A stretch of 33,138 bases of DNA from Prevotella pallens ATCC 700821 (GCF_000220255.1 NZ_GL982513.1:2001822-2034959), one strand, 5' to 3'; counted from the stretch's first letter, positions 1-8,402 are shown. Program-made: numbers and translations. The notes: generated by a model not told the origin, from the letters alone.

Positions 1-59
1 AATAAAGCAACAAATAAACAGCTTAAATAATTAATTAATATTAATATATTAAGTTTTAT

Positions 60-91
60 TTTGTTTTATTCATAGCTTTTCATTACCTTTG
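60..91 (+). promoter_or_regulatory. Bacteroidota-type promoter of the fimbrillin locus
   Basis: TTTG at 60-63 and TACCTTTG at 84-91 are separated by 20 bases, matching the Bacteroidota primary sigma-factor consensus (TTTG, 19-21 bases, TAnnTTTG). Transcription would begin near base 98, leaving a leader of about 155 bases before the small gene at 254. Bases 1-59 show only AT-rich sequence with no gene. Confidence 0.8.
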
Positions 92-253
92 CACTGTGTT
101 TAGGACAATATCACATTGATTTATAAAACAACCGACTTATCTCGTAGAAAGTATTTAGTAAATCATTCTATTTGTCACAGTAATAGATTAACACTGTATA
201 AAATAAACTCAAAAAGTAAATTTCAAGAGAAAAGAAAACTAAATAAATAATTG

Positions 254-427
254 ATGGTGATGAAATGTAAAAATGAAAAGATGGGCTATGTTATGCCACA
301 GACTATTATTTACACTTTAGTTGGCGAATGCCCTATCTTAGCTGGTAGTCCTCCTGTTAGTACAACTCCAACGGTAGTTGACCTTACAGAGGACAATGAA
401 GATACAGACCTCGTACCAGAGAATTGA
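254..427 (+). CDS. small protein of 57 residues upstream of fimbrillin gene
   Basis: An ATG-to-TGA frame of 58 codons lies between the promoter and the fimbrillin gene, 49 bases upstream of the latter. The peptide has a basic start (MVMKCKNEK), a centre reading TLVGECPILAGSP and an acidic, threonine-rich tail (DLTEDNEDTDLVPEN). A second ATG at 281 gives a 48-residue form beginning MGYVMPQ. From memory, short Bacteroidota proteins with a Y..P start and a central LLAGS-like stretch occur near fimbrillin and cell-surface loci; this one fits that pattern, but no function is known to me. Its place behind the same promoter suggests co-transcription with the lipoprotein. There is no signal peptide or clear membrane segment. 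It is shorter than usual gene-caller cut-offs, so it may be unannotated. Confidence 0.6.
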   Translation: MVMKCKNEKMGYVMPQTIIYTLVGECPILAGSPPVSTTPTVVDLTEDNEDTDLVPEN

Positions 428-476
428 TTAAGAGATGTTGTCTATTTAAATGTAAAAACAAACAAATTACCAACTT

Positions 477-3287
477 ATGAAGTTTAATAATATTCGCAAG
501 TGCTATGCTGGACGCAAATCAACAGCGGCACTCACGTTTGTATGTCTTAGTGGACTTACTGCTTTTGGGCTGACTTCTTGTTCAGATAATGAACTTGATT
601 CTACTGACAGTAGCCACAATGGCGCTGCCGTAACATTCCAGGTAACAACAACCGACAAGCAGGCTCAACAGGCTGCAAAGGCTAACCCAGCATTGGCAAT
701 GACGCGTGCAGGCTTCGCAAATCAACTGAATATACAGGGATTAACACCAGAAGACCTTGCAACACGCAAAATTGAAATTCCGGGTAACAACAAGTATTGT
801 ATTATAGAGAGCACAGTTGCTGGTATTGACAACGAATTAACGAACACCGACGCAGTAGCTACTCGCGCTAAAGTTACCACAACAGCAACTCTTGGTAAGT
901 TCTCTACTATCGCTTATCGTGGTACTTCTGCAGCAAGCATCAGCACAACTCCGTGGTTCTATAATGCAGAAACAAATGCAAACGGTACACTCGCAAATAC
1001 TCAGCTATGGTCATGGAGCGAGCCATACGCACGTTTCTATGCTGTTTATCCACAGGTTACAACTACTGACCACAGGCTAACACTTGCTCCATCAAGCAAC
1101 ACTTCAACTCCATACGTGAACATTGAGGTTGAACCAACTGTACAGAATCAGAAAGATTTGATGACTGCTTGTTCTGGAACAACACCTATTCAATATACTA
1201 CGTTTGGGACGGCACCTGCTGTTCCTTTGCAGTTCCAACATGCAATGACAGCTATTCGCTTCAAAATTGGCGACCGCTTATCAGGCTTTCATCATATTAC
1301 AAAGATTGAGATTATTAACGCAAAGAGCAAAGGTAAGTTCACTTTACCTTCATCAGTACAGGCTACTACTGGTGCATCTTTCAACAGTGCATGGTCTGAT
1401 GTTAGCACTCCTGCTACCTTCACTCTCGATGATATCAATGTTAGCACAGTAGGACACGTCAACGAGACTATCGTTGGTAAGGATAATGATAACTTCACAT
1501 TCTACATGATTCCACAAACGTTGTCATCGGATGTCAAGGTAAAGGTTTACTTTGACAATCAAGCTTCTCCAGCTATCGTAGCACCATTCACTGGTACTTG
1601 GAAGGCTGGTACTACAAAGACATACGCATTGTCACAGTCGGCTAATAATCTCAAATATACCTTCGAAGCTACTCCTAATCCAAATGAAGCAGCAAACACA
1701 GAAGGTGCAACTACATCATATCAGATTACATCATACGTAGACGATGACAAGCAGCATCGTCCTGTTAAATGGAAGGTAGTTAGCTATGACGCTGATGGAG
1801 ATGGTACCTTCTCTATGAGTGAGAAGCCTGATTGGCTGACTATTCCTAATGAAGGCAGAACTACAACGCAAGATGTTGAACAATATACTGCTACCTTCAA
1901 CGCCAACCAACGTGATGTTTTGGCAGACTTCAACAACGCAATGAAGACTGCAGATCCTGTTACAAACTACAATCTTGCTAATGCTACAGGTGCAGCTGCA
2001 ATAGAGAATACAGCAAACTGTTACATTATCAGTGCACCTGGTACATACCGTATTCCATTGGTTTATGGTAATGCTATTAAGGGAGGTGCTACTAACTCTT
2101 CAGCATATACCAGTTCTAAAACTAAAGTAATGGGTTCAGAAGAGTTCGTATTGCAGGAATTCGTTGATCATAACGACCACAAGATTACTTCTCCATATAT
2201 CAACATACAGAACTCTGGAGACCAAGCAACAAAAGCAGAAGTCATCTGGGAAGATTGTCAAGACATCGTTACAGCCCCTGCGGTTACAGGAAGTGGCGCA
2301 GACTCTTACCTTACCTTTGAAATCAAGAAAGAGAACCTGCAGAATGGAAATGCTGTTGTTGCAGTAACAAATGCGACAGGTAAGGTTATGTGGTCATGGC
2401 ACTTATGGTTTACTCCTAAGAGTTCTCTTAAGAAGATTCCATTTACCAGCGAAGGCTCTACATATAACTTTATGACTGATAACCTTGGTTGGAAATACAC
2501 CAAATGGACAGGTGGACTTAAGCGTGAAGTTGTTGTTAAGATAGAACAGCAGGCTGAAACAGGCGAAAAGAAGACTGCTACTATTACGCTTAAGCAAGCT
2601 CCAGGCAATAATGTTCGCGAAGGATATGGAAATCTTTATCAGTGGGGACGTAAGGATCCGCTCCCTGGAACGGATACTTTCTATCCTAATACTGGTTACA
2701 AATTCAACGATGGTTATACTATAGTTGGTGATTCGCATGCAGAATACACTAATCCTGCAAATGTACAAAGGATGGAGAAACGTACCATCGGACTTAGTAT
2801 TCGTGAACCGGGTATAATGCTACCTAAAGTAGGTGGTGGTAAGTTGAGCTGGATAAACCGTCAATACATCAACCTTTGGTCGGCTGATAACGATAAGATG
2901 TATGAATCAGAGACCGCTATAAAGAACGGTGTAAAGACTATCTACGACCCGTCACCAGTAGGTTTCAAAGTACCAGATGCGTATGCATTTAAGGACTTAA
3001 GCAAAGGTGGAGCTGTATGGGAGAATGGTTATACGCTCAAAGTAGATAATGACAAGGATATCTACTTCCAAGCTGGTGGATACCGTGATGGTAACGATGG
3101 AAAAATTAAAGGCGTAGGCGGTTATGCTATGTACTGGGCATCTGCTGCTTTAATTCATGGTACTGGTGGCCCTGGGTTCGCTTTCCGTGCTTTAATGACA
3201 AGCGTTAAATTTAGTATGCCAATTACAGATCCTGAAGGTTTTGGAACCCGCTCGTATGGCCTAGGTGTACGCCCGATAGCAGAGTAA
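477..3287 (+). CDS. fimbrillin-family surface lipoprotein
   Basis: A 936-residue protein with a lipoprotein signal peptide: lipobox LTSC, lipidated Cys35, followed by the polar, acidic stretch SDNELDSTD, which may favour surface exposure. Residues 50-390 resemble the Mfa-like/fimbrillin N-terminal region: a QKDLMTA segment at 225-231 and LQFQHAMTAIRF at 251-262, the usual 'F.HA...I.F' strand of that family. A second region near residues 512-536 has the ANCYIISAPGTY.IP pattern common in Bacteroidota fimbrillin-like proteins. The C-terminus holds QWGRKDPLPG (722-731) and YDPSPVGFKVP (from 823), typical of the FISUMP/DUF1566-like domain of Bacteroidales surface lipoproteins. It is much longer than a plain fimbrillin subunit, so it is more likely a tip, accessory or stand-alone adhesin. 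No usher or further pilus genes follow; a terminator comes directly after. Confidence 0.8.
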   Translation: MKFNNIRKCYAGRKSTAALTFVCLSGLTAFGLTSCSDNELDSTDSSHNGAAVTFQVTTTDKQAQQAAKANPALAMTRAGFANQLNIQGLTPEDLATRKIEIPGNNKYCIIESTVAGIDNELTNTDAVATRAKVTTTATLGKFSTIAYRGTSAASISTTPWFYNAETNANGTLANTQLWSWSEPYARFYAVYPQVTTTDHRLTLAPSSNTSTPYVNIEVEPTVQNQKDLMTACSGTTPIQYTTFGTAPAVPLQFQHAMTAIRFKIGDRLSGFHHITKIEIINAKSKGKFTLPSSVQATTGASFNSAWSDVSTPATFTLDDINVSTVGHVNETIVGKDNDNFTFYMIPQTLSSDVKVKVYFDNQASPAIVAPFTGTWKAGTTKTYALSQSANNLKYTFEATPNPNEAANTEGATTSYQITSYVDDDKQHRPVKWKVVSYDADGDGTFSMSEKPDWLTIPNEGRTTTQDVEQYTATFNANQRDVLADFNNAMKTADPVTNYNLANATGAAAIENTANCYIISAPGTYRIPLVYGNAIKGGATNSSAYTSSKTKVMGSEEFVLQEFVDHNDHKITSPYINIQNSGDQATKAEVIWEDCQDIVTAPAVTGSGADSYLTFEIKKENLQNGNAVVAVTNATGKVMWSWHLWFTPKSSLKKIPFTSEGSTYNFMTDNLGWKYTKWTGGLKREVVVKIEQQAETGEKKTATITLKQAPGNNVREGYGNLYQWGRKDPLPGTDTFYPNTGYKFNDGYTIVGDSHAEYTNPANVQRMEKRTIGLSIREPGIMLPKVGGGKLSWINRQYINLWSADNDKMYESETAIKNGVKTIYDPSPVGFKVPDAYAFKDLSKGGAVWENGYTLKVDNDKDIYFQAGGYRDGNDGKIKGVGGYAMYWASAALIHGTGGPGFAFRALMTSVKFSMPITDPEGFGTRSYGLGVRPIAE

Positions 3288-3314
3288 ACATAACTTTTCA
3301 TAATTATATAATTA

Positions 3315-3349
3315 CAGCCTCTCAGACGCAAGTTTGAGGGGCTGCTTTT
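3315..3349 (+). terminator. rho-independent terminator of fimbrillin gene
   Basis: CAGCCTCTCAGA and TTTGAGGGGCTG pair around a short loop (with G-U pairs) and are followed by CTTTTG. It lies 27 bases after the fimbrillin stop codon. Confidence 0.75.
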
Positions 3350-3680
3350 GTATTATAAAATAGATAAACGTAAATTAGAGTGATAAGAAGGATTTTTACT
3401 TGTCTACTCTCCTTCCATATACCAAGAAAAGACAATTGCAGTTGCATTTACAACGTAGCAAAAACAACTAACAACGATAGGAAAATTAAGTTAGATAGGA
3501 AAATAAGCCATAACATCATTGCATTTTATTTATACTATTACTTACCCTATCACCTTTCAGTTTCTTGCCTCTATACAAAATAAGTGAGGCTATTTTAAAC
3601 AGCAAATACAGCATCTACACTAACTAAATAGAACACCGCTAATACGCATAAAAATCTGTACTATATTGTTACTTTTCTTT

Positions 3681-3756
3681 CAGATATCTGTGAGTTGCGT
3701 CTCAGATATCTGTAACGTTCGTTTTAGATATCTGTCAGTTGCGTTTTAGACGTCAT
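3681..3756 (+). repeat. array A: four 22-base units with AGATATCT palindrome
   Basis: Cores begin at 3681, 3703, 3725 and 3747, exactly 22 bases apart. The first two read CAGATATCTG, the third TAGATATCTG and the last is degraded to TAGACGTCAT. Spacers read like TAACGTTCGTTT or TCAGTTGCGTTT. The surrounding gap (3288-4012) otherwise holds only the fimbrillin terminator, AT-rich sequence and the Hsp20 upstream region; I see no gene in it. Confidence 0.9.
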
Positions 3757-3936
3757 AAAAAATACGATATTTATAGTCGTGTATTATTTCCTGCTGAGAC
3801 ACTCTTAACTTCAGATTAAATAGGAATAAGAATGCACTTATTTTAGTGATAAGAAACTGTTTAGACGAAGTGGTAAGAAACACAACTCTACCTTACACAG
3901 ACATATTGTCAGACGATAGCGACAGTATGACACTCA

Positions 3937-3969
3937 TATTGTATTGGTACGAGTATTGTATTATACGAG
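3937..3969 (+). repeat. short tandem direct repeat upstream of hsp20
   Basis: TATTGTATTGGTACGAG (3937-3953) is followed directly by TATTGTATTATACGAG (3954-3969). The copies differ only in the middle and end 43 bases before the small heat-shock gene. It could be a pair of operator half-sites or simple sequence drift; no CIRCE-type element is visible nearby. Confidence 0.45.
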
Positions 3970-4012
3970 GTATAAACATAAAAAATAAACAAATAAAATA
4001 GGAGATAAAATT

Positions 4013-4423
4013 ATGATGTATAAGAATTCATGGTTACCAGAAGTATTTAACGACTTCTTTTATAACAACAATATGCCCAAAACAAATGCAACAGCACCAG
4101 CTATCAACGTATTAGAGAACGAAAACGAATACATTGTAGAGTTGGCTGCACCAGGCTTAAGAAAGGAAGACTTTGACATTAGTATTAATAACGATGGCGA
4201 CTTAGTTATTAAAATGGAGAAGAAGAACGAAGTGAAAGATGAGAAAGCACACTACTTACGCAGAGAGTTTGCATACAGCAAATATGAACAAACACTTATT
4301 TTGCCAGACGATGTAAACAAAGACGAGGTTGGTGCAAGAATGAGTGATGGCGTGTTGAACATTACACTGCCAAAACTAAACAAGACTGTTCAGAAAGTAG
4401 CAAGACAAATTGAAGTTGGTTAA
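4013..4423 (+). CDS. small heat-shock protein, Hsp20/alpha-crystallin family
   Basis: A 136-residue cytoplasmic chaperone that holds unfolding proteins until ATP-dependent chaperones act on them. The alpha-crystallin domain spans about residues 28-130: it opens with PAINVLENENEYIVELAAPGL and ends with the signature GVLNITLPKL. The length is normal for the family. The start at 4013 (ATGATG) is preceded by GGAG eight bases upstream, an unusually good Shine-Dalgarno match for this phylum, where such sites are often absent. The gene stands alone between array A and a strong bidirectional terminator. Heat-shock regulation is expected from the family, but no recognised heat-shock operator was found. 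Confidence 0.93.
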   Translation: MMYKNSWLPEVFNDFFYNNNMPKTNATAPAINVLENENEYIVELAAPGLRKEDFDISINNDGDLVIKMEKKNEVKDEKAHYLRREFAYSKYEQTLILPDDVNKDEVGARMSDGVLNITLPKLNKTVQKVARQIEVG

Positions 4424-4555
4424 TTCCATCTCATAATACGATTTCTACAATCACTTTAATGCTTCGGAATAGAAGCTTCCCTAAATAGAATGAATGAATA
4501 GTGATGATAATAGTTTATTCATAATATAATGAGAAATAATTGTTAGGAATAAAAG

Positions 4556-4588
4556 AATCCCCGAATGCGTGAGCACTCGGGGATTTTC
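4556..4588. terminator. bidirectional terminator between hsp20 and queF
   Basis: A perfect nine-base stem, AATCCCCGA with TCGGGGATT, encloses a 12-base loop. T-rich sequence follows on the plus strand (TTTTCC...TTTCTTTTTT) and A-rich sequence precedes it, so it can serve both converging genes. Confidence 0.8.
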
Positions 4589-4615
4589 CATTTCTTTTTT
4601 CCTTTCACTTCTATG

Positions 4616-5071
4616 CTATTGGTGATTAGCAAAACGAACCGCAGCCAATTCTTCATATTTAGTGTTGGGTTTTCCATAGTTTGCATACGGATAAATACTA
4701 ATACCGCCACGAGGAGTGAAGATTCCTGTTACTTCTATATACTTAGGTTGCATTAGTTTTATAAGGTCTTTCATTATAATGTTAACGCAATCTTCGTGGA
4801 AATCGCCATGATTGCGAAAGCTAAACAAATAGAGTTTCAGGCTCTTGCTTTCTACCATACGTACATCGGGGACGTATGATATACGAATTTCTGCAAAGTC
4901 TGGTTGTCCCGTAATAGGACACAAACTCGTAAATTCCGGACAGTTAAAGCGCACCCAGTAGTCGTTATCCTGATGCTTATTTTCAAACGTTTCCAACACT
5001 TCTGGTGCATAATCCATTCTATATTTGGTTGCAGAACCTAACAACTGCAAGCCCTCTTCGTTTCGTTCCAT
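4616..5071 (-). CDS. queF: NADPH-dependent 7-cyano-7-deazaguanine reductase
   Basis: QueF reduces the nitrile of preQ0 to the amine of preQ1, the last free-base step of queuosine synthesis before insertion into tRNA. The 151-residue protein is the short, single-domain (YkvM-like) type. It contains [16 protein letters not shown] with the expected catalytic Cys51 and Asp58, and the QueF signature [20 protein letters not shown] near residues 74-93. It has its own good promoter (5101-5131) and lies next to a queuosine-precursor transporter on the same strand, 292 bases away. No queC, queD or queE is in the window, so preQ0 is either imported or made elsewhere on the chromosome. Confidence 0.95.
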   Translation of the reverse strand: MERNEEGLQLLGSATKYRMDYAPEVLETFENKHQDNDYWVRFNCPEFTSLCPITGQPDFAEIRISYVPDVRMVESKSLKLYLFSFRNHGDFHEDCVNIIMKDLIKLMQPKYIEVTGIFTPRGGISIYPYANYGKPNTKYEELAAVRFANHQ

Positions 5072-5095
5072 AATAGTTTTGTTTATTTTTGTTCT

Positions 5096-5281
5096 ATGTG
5101 CAAAGGTAATATATTGTTAGAAAACAGCAAACACCATCACGATATATTATACGCGAAGAGACTCTTCTCTATTCGCTTTAATGCTGATGGCAGTATTCGG
5201 ATAGACTACGATCAGGAAAATCTTTCATATATTTATGAAAAAGCAGGTAATACACAAGACAGAAAGCCACTTTACAATTAG
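5096..5281 (+). CDS. possible small protein of up to 61 residues
   Basis: This plus-strand frame between the two queuosine genes has natural-looking codon use and a plausible protein stretch ([20 protein letters not shown]). Its nominal ATG, however, lies on top of the minus-strand queF promoter, and no promoter or ribosome site of its own is visible. A later start, or a remnant of a longer lost gene, is possible. I do not recognise it. Treat it as unproven. Confidence 0.3.
   Translation: MCKGNILLENSKHHHDILYAKRLFSIRFNADGSIRIDYDQENLSYIYEKAGNTQDRKPLYN
5101..5131 (-). promoter_or_regulatory. promoter of queF
   Basis: On the minus strand TTTG (5131-5128) and TACCTTTG (5108-5101) are separated by exactly 19 bases. 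The start codon lies about 30 bases further on. The short leader shows no riboswitch-like fold, unlike the neighbouring transporter. Confidence 0.8.
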
Positions 5282-5297
5282 TATCGTAGGTATAAAC

Positions 5298-5339
5298 AAA
5301 AATAGGAGATAGACTCATTATAAACGCCTATCTCCTATT
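5298..5339 (-). terminator. terminator downstream of the queuosine-precursor transporter
   Basis: AATAGGAGATAG (5301-5312) and CTATCTCCTATT (5328-5339) form a perfect 12-base stem. Read on the minus strand it is followed by TTTTGTTTA, so it terminates the transporter gene. A near copy lies at 8932-8976. Confidence 0.8.
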
Positions 5340-5363
5340 CTTAACACTTACATTAGATTAGAC

Positions 5364-6056
5364 CTAACTCAAAGAGAATATCCTCCAAATGCTGTAGTTT
5401 ACACCTTCATCATAAACGTCTTCGCCTTCATATTGCTTTAGCTTCTTCACCACACGAATGGTAAGTGGTAGAGCAATCACCTCGTAAAGTGTCTTTAACA
5501 CTACCTGCCAAAGCATTAGTTTCGGCAATTCGGGAGTAGGAACAACACCGCCTAATGCCAGTGGAAAGAAAATTAGAGAATCGAGACTTTCTCCTGCAAT
5601 GGTACTCAAGATGGCACGCCATGAGAAATGTCGTCCACCATCACGTAGCTTCATCTTACTCATTACGTAGGCATTAGCAAATGAACCCACGATGAAAGCT
5701 ACGAAAGAAGCTGCTGCTACACGTGGAGCAAGACCAAAGACAGCATGGAATCCTGCTTCATTAGTCCAATAAGGAGCACCCGGTATCCAGTCGCACAGTG
5801 CACCCATTGCCACAAAGAAGAAGTTCATTGCAAAGCCCGTCCATATCAACAGACGTGCTTTTTTAAATCCCCACACTTCACAAACACAATCGTTTATAAT
5901 GTAAGAGATAGGGAATACGATGAGCCCACCCGTCAATGAGATACCTAATACTGATATTTGCTTTGTTTCGAGAACGTTTGCTGCTATCAAGCAAACACAG
6001 AAGAGGATGCTGAAAAGCATAAACAGCACACTCACTTGTTGTTTTTGTTTTATCAT
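5364..6056 (-). CDS. yhhQ: queuosine precursor transporter, YhhQ/VUT family
   Basis: An inner-membrane protein of 230 residues, normal for the YhhQ (DUF165/VUT) family, which takes up preQ0, preQ1 or related queuosine precursors. Family features are visible: the N-terminal helix ending in LIAANVLETKQI, the segment PISYIINDCVCEVWGFKKAR, and AGESLDSLIFFPLA around residue 155. Six or so hydrophobic helices fill the chain. The gene lies beside queF, and its leader carries a preQ1-I-like aptamer ending four bases before the start codon (6060-6096). Both facts support a role in queuosine salvage. A perfect terminator follows. The substrate (preQ0, preQ1 or queuine) cannot be decided from sequence. 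Confidence 0.92.
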   Translation of the reverse strand: MIKQKQQVSVLFMLFSILFCVCLIAANVLETKQISVLGISLTGGLIVFPISYIINDCVCEVWGFKKARLLIWTGFAMNFFFVAMGALCDWIPGAPYWTNEAGFHAVFGLAPRVAAASFVAFIVGSFANAYVMSKMKLRDGGRHFSWRAILSTIAGESLDSLIFFPLALGGVVPTPELPKLMLWQVVLKTLYEVIALPLTIRVVKKLKQYEGEDVYDEGVNYSIWRIFSLS

Positions 6057-6059
6057 TGT

Positions 6060-6096
6060 CTTGTTTTGTTAAAGGGGGTTGAGCAAGTACCCCTAT
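6060..6096 (-). promoter_or_regulatory. preQ1-I riboswitch aptamer
   Basis: Read on the minus strand, AGGGG (6094-6090) pairs with CCCCT to make P1. The loop contains CTTG, and the tail TTTAACAAAACAAG ends in CAAG, which can pair with CTTG to form the pseudoknot P2. The segments AACCCC and TTAACAAAACAAG are the same as in the Thermoanaerobacter preQ1-I aptamer as I remember it, and a cytosine precedes AACCCC at the ligand-recognition position. The tail ends four bases before the transporter ATG, so ligand binding would be expected to block translation initiation. Confidence 0.85.
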
Positions 6097-6110
6097 CATT
6101 AAAAGTGTGG

Positions 6111-6118
6111 CAAAGGTA
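6111..6118 (-). promoter_or_regulatory. probable -7 element of the transporter promoter
   Basis: TACCTTTG on the minus strand, 17 bases upstream of the riboswitch aptamer, gives a transcript beginning about ten bases before P1. No good -33 TTTG is seen at the usual distance. Confidence 0.55.
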
Positions 6119-6162
6119 CAAAAAAAGTCTTAAAGAATAGTAGTTTTATCAATACATTTCTT

Positions 6163-6170
6163 TATTTTTG
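6163..6170 (+). promoter_or_regulatory. probable -7 element for the thioredoxin-like gene
   Basis: TATTTTTG fits TAnnTTTG and lies 68 bases before the start codon at 6239. The -33 element is weak. Confidence 0.5.
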
Positions 6171-6238
6171 CACTTCAATTGTACACACTTTAGTTTATTT
6201 GGAGTGTTATTAACAAACCATAAAACAAAAAAGACTAT

Positions 6239-7081
6239 ATGAAGAAAATGTTTTTAGCAGCGCTTTTGGCTGCACAGACACTTACAGGATTTGCACAAGC
6301 GCAAGATTTCAAACCTTACGAAGAGAAGATGAATAAGCTCTATGCAGAGTTTACTGCGTTAAATAAGGAATATGCTACATTCCGCGGGAAAGACCCAAAA
6401 ACCATAACCGATGCCGACAAACAGCAGATTGAACGCATTATGGCTAAGGGCGACTCGCTATCTGAAGCGCACACTGCACTTACATTAGAGATTATAAAGA
6501 AATTTAAAGACACTAAATATCCTGCGAAATATATTGCTGACGCATATTCAGGTTTCACTTACGACCAACTAAAGGAAGCTTTAGCACCAACGAGTGGCTA
6601 TTACAAAGAAGAGTCGTTAAAAGAAGCAAAAGCATATCTCGCATCGTTAGAACTTCGTCGCCCAGGACTTATGTACACCGATTTGGTTATGAAAGATATG
6701 AACGACAAGGAAATTAAGTTAAGTCAGTTTGCAGGTAAAGGCAACTATGTGTTTGTTGATTTTTGGGCAAGTTGGTGTGGTCCTTGCCGTGCAGAAATGC
6801 CAAACGTGGTTGAAGCATACAATAAATATCATTCAAAAGGTTTAGAAATTGTTGGCGTTAGCTTCGATCAAAAGAAAGATGCGTGGACAGCAATGGTAAA
6901 GAAACTTGGTATGGAATGGCCACAAATGTCGGACCTAAAGGGCTGGCAATGTGAAGCTGGAAAGGTTTATGGCATTCGTTCTATTCCTTCAAACATCTTG
7001 TTAGACCCACAAGGCAAGATTGTAGCAAGCGACTTACGTGGCGAAGAGTTACAGAAAAAGTTAGCTGAGATTTACAAATAA
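6239..7081 (+). CDS. secreted TlpA-like thiol-disulfide oxidoreductase
   Basis: A 280-residue exported protein with a cleavable signal peptide (residues 1-22, cut near FAQAQ). Residues 25-140 form a helical, charged N-terminal region as in many Bacteroidota TlpA/ResA-like proteins. A thioredoxin/AhpC-TSA domain follows (about 143-280) with the active site FWASWCGPCRAEMP (Cys180, Cys183) and the cis-proline loop IRSIPSNILLDPQG (Pro250). Such proteins act outside the cytoplasmic membrane, usually reducing disulfides in secreted or haem-handling proteins; the partner here is unknown. The gene is monocistronic, closed by a strong terminator. Confidence 0.9.
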   Translation: MKKMFLAALLAAQTLTGFAQAQDFKPYEEKMNKLYAEFTALNKEYATFRGKDPKTITDADKQQIERIMAKGDSLSEAHTALTLEIIKKFKDTKYPAKYIADAYSGFTYDQLKEALAPTSGYYKEESLKEAKAYLASLELRRPGLMYTDLVMKDMNDKEIKLSQFAGKGNYVFVDFWASWCGPCRAEMPNVVEAYNKYHSKGLEIVGVSFDQKKDAWTAMVKKLGMEWPQMSDLKGWQCEAGKVYGIRSIPSNILLDPQGKIVASDLRGEELQKKLAEIYK

Positions 7082-7096
7082 ACTACACCAAACTAT

Positions 7097-7140
7097 AAAA
7101 GAGCCTCATTGAACTATGCTGTTTAATGAGGCTCTTTTGT
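7097..7140 (+). terminator. terminator of the thioredoxin-like gene
   Basis: AAAAGAGCCTCATT pairs perfectly with AATGAGGCTCTTTT over 14 bases, followed by GTTTT. It begins 15 bases after the stop codon. Bases 7140-7352 beyond it show no gene. Confidence 0.88.
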
Positions 7141-7352
7141 TTTAAAGAGTAATGAAACTAAGCTATACGCTATTGGGGTCTGACATAAACACATAAACTG
7201 CCAAATGCTTAATGTAGAAACACATAACGTTGTATTGTATCGTTATTGCACCATTAAACATATTCGTTAGCAACGAAAATGCTTTCTGTTTCTATATATT
7301 TACCCAAAAGCAATTTCACTATAGGGCAACGTCCATCAATGTTTTGTTATCG

Positions 7353-8402
7353 CTATACACCTTCGCGCAGAAAATCTAAGGCATCTTTTATCTCCTCTTC
7401 GGTTGCAGTTCTGTTTATTACTACAGAGCCTAAGTCGTGCAATAGACTGAAGTTTATGTTGTTTCCTGCATTCTTTTTATCGTGTATCATTAAACTAATG
7501 AGCGCATCGTAATCGTCGCAAGTAATGGGCAGTGTACCATAGTTGTTGCGTATGAAATTAACCGTCTGCCGCATAATAGTTTGAGGAAATCCTTGCTTTA
7601 TTGCCGACAGATAAAGTTCGCAAACCATTCCGTATGCCACAGCATAACCGTGCAAAATGGGGTGCCGTGTCATAGCCCACTCTTCAAAAGCATGTCCAAA
7701 TGTGTGACCAAAGTTCAATGCTTTTCTTATTCCTTGTTCGTGGGGGTCTTGCTCCACTATTTGCTCTTTTATAGCTACACTTACCTTTAGCATATCTGAT
7801 AGTTGGTGCAGATTAAACGTAGCAGTATCAAAGTTTAGTAGTGTTGGTAGCAATTTTCTTTCAGTAATCAAACCATGTTTTAGCATTTCAGCATATCCAC
7901 TTAATAAATTCTCATGGTCCAGGGTTTCTAACCATTGTGTGTCTATTATAACAGTTTTGGGGAAAGCAAATGCTCCTATTTCGTTTTTCAATCCACCAAA
8001 GTTTATACCAGTTTTGCCACCTACACTAGCATCTACCATAGCCAACAACGTAGTTGGTACATTCACGAAATTAATGCCACGCTTGAATGTAGCTGCGGCA
8101 AATCCCCCAATATCGGTTACCATTCCACCACCAAGATTTATAAGCATTGAATATCTGGTGGCCTTTGCTGCTTGCAAAACCGTCCATACACAAGATAACG
8201 AAGTTAGGTTTTTGTTTACATCTGCACTTGGAATAGTTATGGGTTGTGCCTTTTTAAGACATTCGAAGTGCTTTATTCTGTTATAGCACATTCTAATTGT
8301 AGTGTCGTCGGCAAGAACAAATATCTTATCGGGGTTACATTTTGCTATAGAATCTGAAAGACTTTGCTCGAATTTATGTGTAAAAACAATTTGCTGTTTC
8401 AT
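7353..8402 (-). CDS. aroB: 3-dehydroquinate synthase
   Basis: AroB converts DAHP to 3-dehydroquinate, the second step of the shikimate pathway to aromatic amino acids, using NAD and a divalent metal. The 349-residue length is normal. The NAD-binding glycine motif GGGMVTDIGG lies at 91-100, the family signature DASVGGKTGIN at 124-134 (Lys130), and the metal ligands are Glu172 (SGYAEMLKHG), His233 (NFGHTFGHAFE) and His251. All key residues are present. The gene stands alone, with a TAnnTTTG element (8435-8428, TACATTTG) upstream and no other shikimate gene nearby. Confidence 0.96.
   Translation of the reverse strand: MKQQIVFTHKFEQSLSDSIAKCNPDKIFVLADDTTIRMCYNRIKHFECLKKAQPITIPSADVNKNLTSLSCVWTVLQAAKATRYSMLINLGGGMVTDIGGFAAATFKRGINFVNVPTTLLAMVDASVGGKTGINFGGLKNEIGAFAFPKTVIIDTQWLETLDHENLLSGYAEMLKHGLITERKLLPTLLNFDTATFNLHQLSDMLKVSVAIKEQIVEQDPHEQGIRKALNFGHTFGHAFEEWAMTRHPILHGYAVAYGMVCELYLSAIKQGFPQTIMRQTVNFIRNNYGTLPITCDDYDALISLMIHDKKNAGNNINFSLLHDLGSVVINRTATEEEIKDALDFLREGV

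Noticed and set aside
3380..3583. Plus-strand frame of 67 residues after the fimbrillin terminator
   Set aside because: No promoter, no recognisable domain, AT-rich composition.
3925..3975. CIRCE heat-shock operator before hsp20
   Set aside because: The ACTC/GAGT pair is 15 bases apart, not nine, and the flanking bases do not match.
5041..5100. A second preQ1 riboswitch before queF
   Set aside because: The leader is only about 30 bases, with no P1 stem or aptamer tail arrangement.
7939..8286. Plus-strand frame of 115 residues opposite aroB
   Set aside because: Antisense shadow of aroB.
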